Shown in pieces: positions 7,693-11,069 of a stretch of 11,069 bases of DNA. The stretch comes from an uncultured Eubacteriales bacterium (GTDB lineage Bacteria; Bacillota; Clostridia; Lachnospirales; Bianqueaceae): the NCBI GenBank assembly GCA_900322165.1, contig ONYR01000252.1, positions 1 to 11,069 on the forward strand. The letters are read 5' to 3'. Position 1 is the stretch's first letter. Each line of letters starts with the position of its first letter. The position numbers were made by a program, and so were the translations under genes. The notes below the pieces were generated by a model. It did not search any database, was not told where the DNA came from, and worked only from the letters and a program-made list of their open reading frames with translations.

Positions 7693-8736
7693 ATGCAGGA
7701 CGAAAGACAGAAAGCCCTCGACGCCGCGATCGGCAAAATTCAGAAGGATTACGGTCAGGGCGCGATCATGAAGCTCGGCGATTCCATGGGTCAGATGAAC
7801 GTGGAAGCGATCTCGACCGGTGCGCTTTCCCTTGACATCGCACTCGGTGTCGGCGGAATTCCGAAGGGACGTATCATTGAGATCTACGGACCGGAATCTT
7901 CCGGTAAAACCACGATCGCCCTTCACATGGTCGCGGAGGCTCAGCGCCAGGGCGGTATCGCCGGATTCATCGACGCGGAGCATGCGCTCGATCCCAAGTA
8001 TGCGAAGAATCTGGGCGTAGACATCGACAACCTCTACATCTCTCAGCCGGACAACGGGGAACAGGCGCTTGAGATCGCCGAGACCATGGTTCGCTCCGGT
8101 GCGATGGACATCGTTGTCGTTGACTCGGTAGCCGCGCTGGTTCCCAAGGCCGAGATCGATGGTGAGATGGGTGATTCCCACGTCGGTCTTCAGGCTCGTC
8201 TGATGTCGCAGGCACTGCGTAAGCTCGCCGGCGCGATCAGCAAATCCAAGTGCATCGTTGTGTTCATTAACCAGCTGCGTGAGAAGGTCGGCGTTATGTT
8301 TGGAAATCCCGAGACCACGACCGGCGGCCGCGCGCTGAAGTTCTACGCATCGGTCAGACTGGACGTACGCCGCATCGAGACCCTGAAGCAGAACGGCAGC
8401 TTCATCGGCAACCGCACCAGAGTCCGTGTTGTCAAGAACAAGGTGGCACCCCCGTTCAAGGAGGCCGAGTTCGACATCATGTACGGCAGCGGTATCTCCC
8501 ATACCGGCGACGTGCTGGATCTGGCCGCCAACGAGAACATCGTTATCAAGAGCGGTTCCTGGTACAACTACAACAACGAGCGTCTCGGACAGGGACGTGA
8601 GAACACCAAGAATCTCCTTCAGGAGCGTCCGGAGCTTTTGAGAGAGATCGAAAACAAGGTACGTGAAAAGTATGGCTTCGGTCCGCTTGTCGGCGATGGC
8701 GAGGGCGGCCCGGAAGGTCAGGATTCACTGCTTTAA
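7693..8736 (+). CDS. recA: Recombinase RecA
   Basis: ATP-dependent strand-exchange protein for homologous recombination, which as a filament also triggers LexA self-cleavage. It has 347 residues, nearly the same as Bacillus RecA. Walker A is GPESSGKT at 66-73 (K72, T73). The catalytic glutamate is E96, and Walker B VVVDS ends at D144-S145. Loop L1 (EMGDSHVG, 158-165) and loop L2 with Q194 and GNPETTTGGRALKFYAS match the family, in the same numbering as E. coli RecA. The C-terminal tail is short and only mildly acidic (DGEGGPEGQDSLL). AGGAGG at 7680-7685 is 7 bases before the ATG. It follows cinA by 39 bases and may be read both from the upstream operon and from its own promoter. No Gram-positive LexA box (GAAC-N4-GTTC) was recognised upstream. 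recX does not follow; uvrB does. Confidence 0.98.
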   Translation: MQDERQKALDAAIGKIQKDYGQGAIMKLGDSMGQMNVEAISTGALSLDIALGVGGIPKGRIIEIYGPESSGKTTIALHMVAEAQRQGGIAGFIDAEHALDPKYAKNLGVDIDNLYISQPDNGEQALEIAETMVRSGAMDIVVVDSVAALVPKAEIDGEMGDSHVGLQARLMSQALRKLAGAISKSKCIVVFINQLREKVGVMFGNPETTTGGRALKFYASVRLDVRRIETLKQNGSFIGNRTRVRVVKNKVAPPFKEAEFDIMYGSGISHTGDVLDLAANENIVIKSGSWYNYNNERLGQGRENTKNLLQERPELLREIENKVREKYGFGPLVGDGEGGPEGQDSLL

Positions 8737-8796
8737 GACCGAAGCTTTAAGAGAAAAGCTTAAAAAAGCTCTAAGGCAAAAGCTTTACGAGGAAAA
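8730..8796 (+). repeat. Degenerate 14-base tandem repeat starting at the recA stop codon
   Basis: Five units can be aligned to a consensus GCTTTAAGA followed by GAAAA: 8730-8743, 8744-8757, 8758-8767 (shortened to 10 bases), 8768-8781 and 8782-8796. The first unit contains the recA stop codon TAA (8734-8736). The first two units share GCTTTAAGA exactly; the fourth and fifth differ from it at two or fewer positions. Because each unit contains or abuts AAGCTT-like sequence, neighbours can pair, for example AAGCTTT at 8742-8748 with AAAGCTT at 8755-8761. Function unknown. Confidence 0.6.
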
Positions 8797-8797
8797 C

Positions 8798-8828
8798 TCT
8801 GCCGGGACAGCATCACTGCTCCGGCAGA
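8798..8828 (+). terminator. Stem-loop between recA and uvrB, possible weak terminator
   Basis: TCTGCCGG (8798-8805) pairs perfectly with CCGGCAGA (8821-8828). Inside, after a three-base bulge GAC, AGCA (8809-8812) pairs with TGCT (8817-8820) around the loop TCAC. The stem is GC-rich, but it is followed only by TTTACTG, not a proper T run, so intrinsic termination would be weak. On the other strand it is followed by GTTTTCC. It ends 9 bases before the uvrB ribosome site, so it could also be a leader structure for uvrB or an RNA-stabilising 3' end for recA. Confidence 0.4.
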
Positions 8829-8837
8829 TTTACTGAT

Positions 8838-8842
8838 AGGAG
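8838..8842 (+). promoter_or_regulatory. Ribosome binding site favouring the upstream uvrB start
   Basis: AGGAG lies 7 bases before the ATG at 8850, an ideal distance. The competing in-frame ATG at 8922 has only AGGTGG at 8908-8913. This is the main reason for choosing 8850 although homologues generally begin near the second ATG. Confidence 0.6.
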
Positions 8843-8849
8843 AAACCAA

Positions 8850-10922
8850 ATGGATGTATCTGTAAATTCGGTTCCGCTTTCTGAGGCGGGAAAGGGTGAT
8901 ACCTGGCAGGTGGCCACCGAGATGGTGACGCCGTTTCATGTCGTTTCTCCGTTTGAGCCGACCGGCGATCAGCCGGAGGCGATCGAAAAGCTCGCAAACG
9001 GCATCCTTAACGGAAACCGATTTGAGACCCTGCTGGGCGTGACCGGTTCGGGCAAGACCTTTACGATGGCCAAGATCATCGAAAAGATCCAAAAACCGAC
9101 CCTGATCCTTGCGCACAACAAGACGCTTGCGGCCCAGCTTTACAGCGAGTTTAAAGAGTTCTTCCCTGATAACGCGGTCGAGTACTTTGTTTCGTATTAC
9201 GACTACTATCAGCCGGAAGCTTATGTCCCGCAGTCCGATACCTACATTGAGAAGGACGCTTCGATCAACGAAGAGATCGACCGCCTGAGACAGTCGGCTA
9301 CCTCTAGCTTGTTTGAGCGTCGAGATGTCATCGTCGTAGCGAGTGTCTCCTGCATTTACGGTTTGGGTGATCCGTCTGAGTACAGCGGCATGGCGATCTC
9401 GCTTCGCAGAGGCATGGTGAAGGAGCGGGATGAGGTTATTAAGCGCCTGATCGCGATGCAGTATTCGCGCAACGATCTGGTGCTGGAACGTGCGACCTTC
9501 CGCGTGCACGGTGACGTGCTCGAGGTCGTGCCGGCGCGCATGGACAAGCATGCGTACCGTATCGAGTTCTTTGGGGACGAGATCGACCGGATCGTGGAGG
9601 TCGATATCCTGACCGGTGAGATCGTGGGGCAGCGTGAGCATCTGATGATCTATCCGGCCTCTCATTACGTAACCTCGCCGGAGAAGATGCAGCGCGCGAT
9701 CAAGGACATTGAAGATGAACTCGATGCGCGCTTGAAGGAGCTGACCGTGCAGGGCAAGCTGCTCGAGGCACAGCGCCTGTCCGAGCGGACCCATTACGAT
9801 ATCGAGATGATGCGCGAGACTGGTTTCTGCAACGGAATCGAGAACTATTCCCGCCATCTGGAAGGAAGAGCCGAAGGCAGCGCACCGCTCACGCTGCTGG
9901 ATTATTTCCGAGGCGATTTCATGCTCATGATCGATGAATCGCACATGACGATCCCTCAGGTCAGAGCGATGTACAACGGCGACCGCAACCGCAAGCAGAT
10001 CCTCGTGGACTTCGGATTCCGCCTGCCGTCTGCGCGTGATAACCGGCCGCTGAACTTTGAAGAATTTGAAGACCGGATCAATCAGGTGCTCTTTGTCTCG
10101 GCCACACCCGGACCTTACGAGCGCGAGCATGAGCAGCTGATGGCGGAACAGATCATCCGCCCGACCGGCCTGATCGATCCTGCGATCGAGATCCATCCGA
10201 TCGAGGGGCAGATCGATGATCTGATCGGTGAGATCCGCGCCGTGACGGCCAAAGGCCAGAAAACACTTGTTACAACGCTGACCAAGCGTATGGCCGAGGA
10301 TCTGACAACCTACTTGAAAGAAGCCGGAATCAAGGTCAATTACCTGCATTCCGACATTAAAACGCTGGAGCGTCTGGAGATCGTGCGCGATTTGAGAACG
10401 GGCGTGTACGACGTGCTTGTCGGCATCAACCTTTTGCGAGAGGGTCTGGATATTCCGGAGGTTTCGCTCATTGCGATCCTCGATGCCGATAAGGAAGGCT
10501 TCCTGCGGTCGGAGACCGCGCTGATCCAGACGATCGGCCGAGCGGCTCGAAATGTCGACGGACGCGTCATTCTCTACGCGGATGTCGTGACCGATTCGAT
10601 GCGTCGCGCCATCGATGAGACCGAGCGCCGCCGCAGCATTCAGACGGCCTACAACGAAGCGCACGGCATCGTACCGAAGAGTATCCAGAAGAAGGTACAT
10701 GACGTGATCCGCCTCACCACTCAGGTCGAGGATGACAAGCCGCAGGACCTCATCGATCCGGAATCCATGACGATCGAATCCCTCGAAAAGCGGATCGACG
10801 AGCTGCAGAAGGCGATGTACAAGGCGGCAGCCGATCTGGAATTCGAGACGGCGGCTGTGCTGCGTGACACGATCATGGAACTGAAAACGACCCTGAACCA
10901 AATCAAAGACGGCGATCTGTAA
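8850..10922 (+). CDS. uvrB: UvrABC system protein B
   Basis: Damage-verifying ATPase of nucleotide excision repair, loaded by UvrA and recruiting UvrC. It has 690 residues. Walker A GVTGSGKT is at 63-70; the beta-hairpin region that clamps DNA runs from about 117 to 150 (YYDYYQPEAYVPQSDTYIEK); the helicase II motif is DESH (362-365). Motif V (GINLLREGLDIPEVS) and motif VI (QTIGRAAR, R564 and R567) complete the helicase core. The C-terminal UVR coiled hairpin (about 642-680, ESLEKRIDELQKAM) binds UvrA/UvrC. Homologues begin close to the FHVVSPFEPTGDQP segment; here 24 extra residues precede M25, and a start at 8922 would give 666 residues, nearer the usual length. The upstream start has the better ribosome site. 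The codons include no TTA, CTA or TCA. uvrA follows after 19 bases, as in the uvrBA operons of Firmicutes. Confidence 0.97.
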   Translation: MDVSVNSVPLSEAGKGDTWQVATEMVTPFHVVSPFEPTGDQPEAIEKLANGILNGNRFETLLGVTGSGKTFTMAKIIEKIQKPTLILAHNKTLAAQLYSEFKEFFPDNAVEYFVSYYDYYQPEAYVPQSDTYIEKDASINEEIDRLRQSATSSLFERRDVIVVASVSCIYGLGDPSEYSGMAISLRRGMVKERDEVIKRLIAMQYSRNDLVLERATFRVHGDVLEVVPARMDKHAYRIEFFGDEIDRIVEVDILTGEIVGQREHLMIYPASHYVTSPEKMQRAIKDIEDELDARLKELTVQGKLLEAQRLSERTHYDIEMMRETGFCNGIENYSRHLEGRAEGSAPLTLLDYFRGDFMLMIDESHMTIPQVRAMYNGDRNRKQILVDFGFRLPSARDNRPLNFEEFEDRINQVLFVSATPGPYEREHEQLMAEQIIRPTGLIDPAIEIHPIEGQIDDLIGEIRAVTAKGQKTLVTTLTKRMAEDLTTYLKEAGIKVNYLHSDIKTLERLEIVRDLRTGVYDVLVGINLLREGLDIPEVSLIAILDADKEGFLRSETALIQTIGRAARNVDGRVILYADVVTDSMRRAIDETERRRSIQTAYNEAHGIVPKSIQKKVHDVIRLTTQVEDDKPQDLIDPESMTIESLEKRIDELQKAMYKAAADLEFETAAVLRDTIMELKTTLNQIKDGDL

Positions 10923-10931
10923 GGATCGCCG
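10910..10931 (+). other. Stem-loop spanning the uvrB stop codon, next to the uvrA ribosome site
   Basis: CGGCGATC (10910-10917) and GATCGCCG (10924-10931) form a perfect eight-pair stem with loop TGTAAG, which contains the uvrB stop codon TAA (10920-10922). No T run follows, so it is not an ordinary terminator. The uvrA ribosome site GGAGGA begins two bases after the stem. A ribosome finishing uvrB would melt this structure, so it could couple uvrA translation to that of uvrB. This role is inferred; the pairing is seen. Confidence 0.45.
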
Positions 10932-10941
10932 CGGAGGATCT

Positions 10942-11069
10942 ATGAACGAGAACGTAATTCGCATCAAGGGTGCGAATGAGCATAATCTGAAGAATTTTGA
11001 CCTGACCATTCCGAGAGACAAGCTGGTGGTGTTTACCGGACTTTCCGGCTCAGGTAAATCATCACTGGC
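10942..11069 (+). CDS. uvrA: UvrABC system protein A, N-terminal fragment (cut by the window edge)
   Basis: Only the first 42 codons are present. They read as the start of UvrA, the ABC-type ATPase dimer that finds DNA damage and loads UvrB: the opening IRIKGANEHNLKNFDLTIPRDKL is the family's conserved beginning, followed by the first Walker A GLSGSGKSS at 33-41 (K39). GGAGGA at 10933-10938 is unusually close, 3 bases from the ATG, but no other in-frame start gives the family's N-terminus. The gene follows uvrB by 19 bases and is almost certainly in the same transcript. The zinc modules, signature domains and second ATPase lie beyond the window. Confidence 0.95.
   Translation, partial: MNENVIRIKGANEHNLKNFDLTIPRDKLVVFTGLSGSGKSSL

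Noticed and set aside
7612..8502. 296-residue minus-strand open frame across recA and the cinA end
   Set aside because: Antisense shadow in register with recA, with no family resemblance.
8760..11021. 753-residue minus-strand open frame covering all of uvrB
   Set aside because: It is in exact codon register with uvrB and is open only because uvrB uses no TTA, CTA or TCA codons. The translation is rich in His, Arg, Leu and Asp without any recognisable motif, as expected for an antisense shadow, while the + strand encodes a full UvrB.
1..11069. CRISPR arrays, tRNA or rRNA genes, insertion sequences, defence or toxin-antitoxin genes
   Set aside because: None was seen. The window is filled by recognisable housekeeping genes and the largest gap between genes is 113 bases.

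Overview
The window is an ordinary housekeeping stretch of a bacterial chromosome with every gene on the + strand. It looks like a moderately GC-rich Firmicute of class Clostridia. This is inferred from an FtsK/SpoIIIE translocase, near-consensus AGGAGG ribosome sites, a formate-tetrahydrofolate ligase (Fhs) beside FolD, and the block rimO-pgsA-cinA-recA, an order I associate with Clostridia. I do not claim a species.

Layout: positions 1-1871 hold the C-terminal three quarters or so of ftsK/spoIIIE, whose 5' end with the membrane domain lies off the left edge. Then come fhs (1888-3564) and folD (3582-4442), which interconvert formate, 10-formyl-THF and methylene-THF. rimO (4497-5864), pgsA (5861-6415) and cinA (6412-7653) are joined by two 4-base stop/start overlaps. 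recA (7693-8736) follows after a short, very AT-rich leader. A 113-base gap with a degenerate tandem repeat and a stem-loop leads to uvrB (8850-10922), and uvrA begins at 10942 and runs off the right edge.

ftsK to cinA is packed tightly, with gaps of 16, 17 and 54 bases and then overlaps, and no terminator is visible, so it may be read as one transcript. The sequence changes at the 3' end of cinA: the last 40 or so codons and the recA leader are far more AT-rich than the rest, and this is the best candidate for a recA promoter. recA, uvrB and uvrA form a recombination and excision-repair group (RecA for strand exchange and SOS co-protease activity, UvrA/UvrB for damage recognition). recX, often next to recA, is not here.

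I found no new defence system, mobile element, CRISPR array, tRNA or rRNA. No stretch over 300 bases lacks a gene. The points worth a second look are small: the tandem repeat beginning at the recA stop codon, two stem-loops flanking uvrB, the AT-rich cinA tail and recA leader without a recognisable LexA box, an N-terminal extension on UvrB, and a strict avoidance of TTA, CTA and TCA codons that explains the long antisense reading frames.
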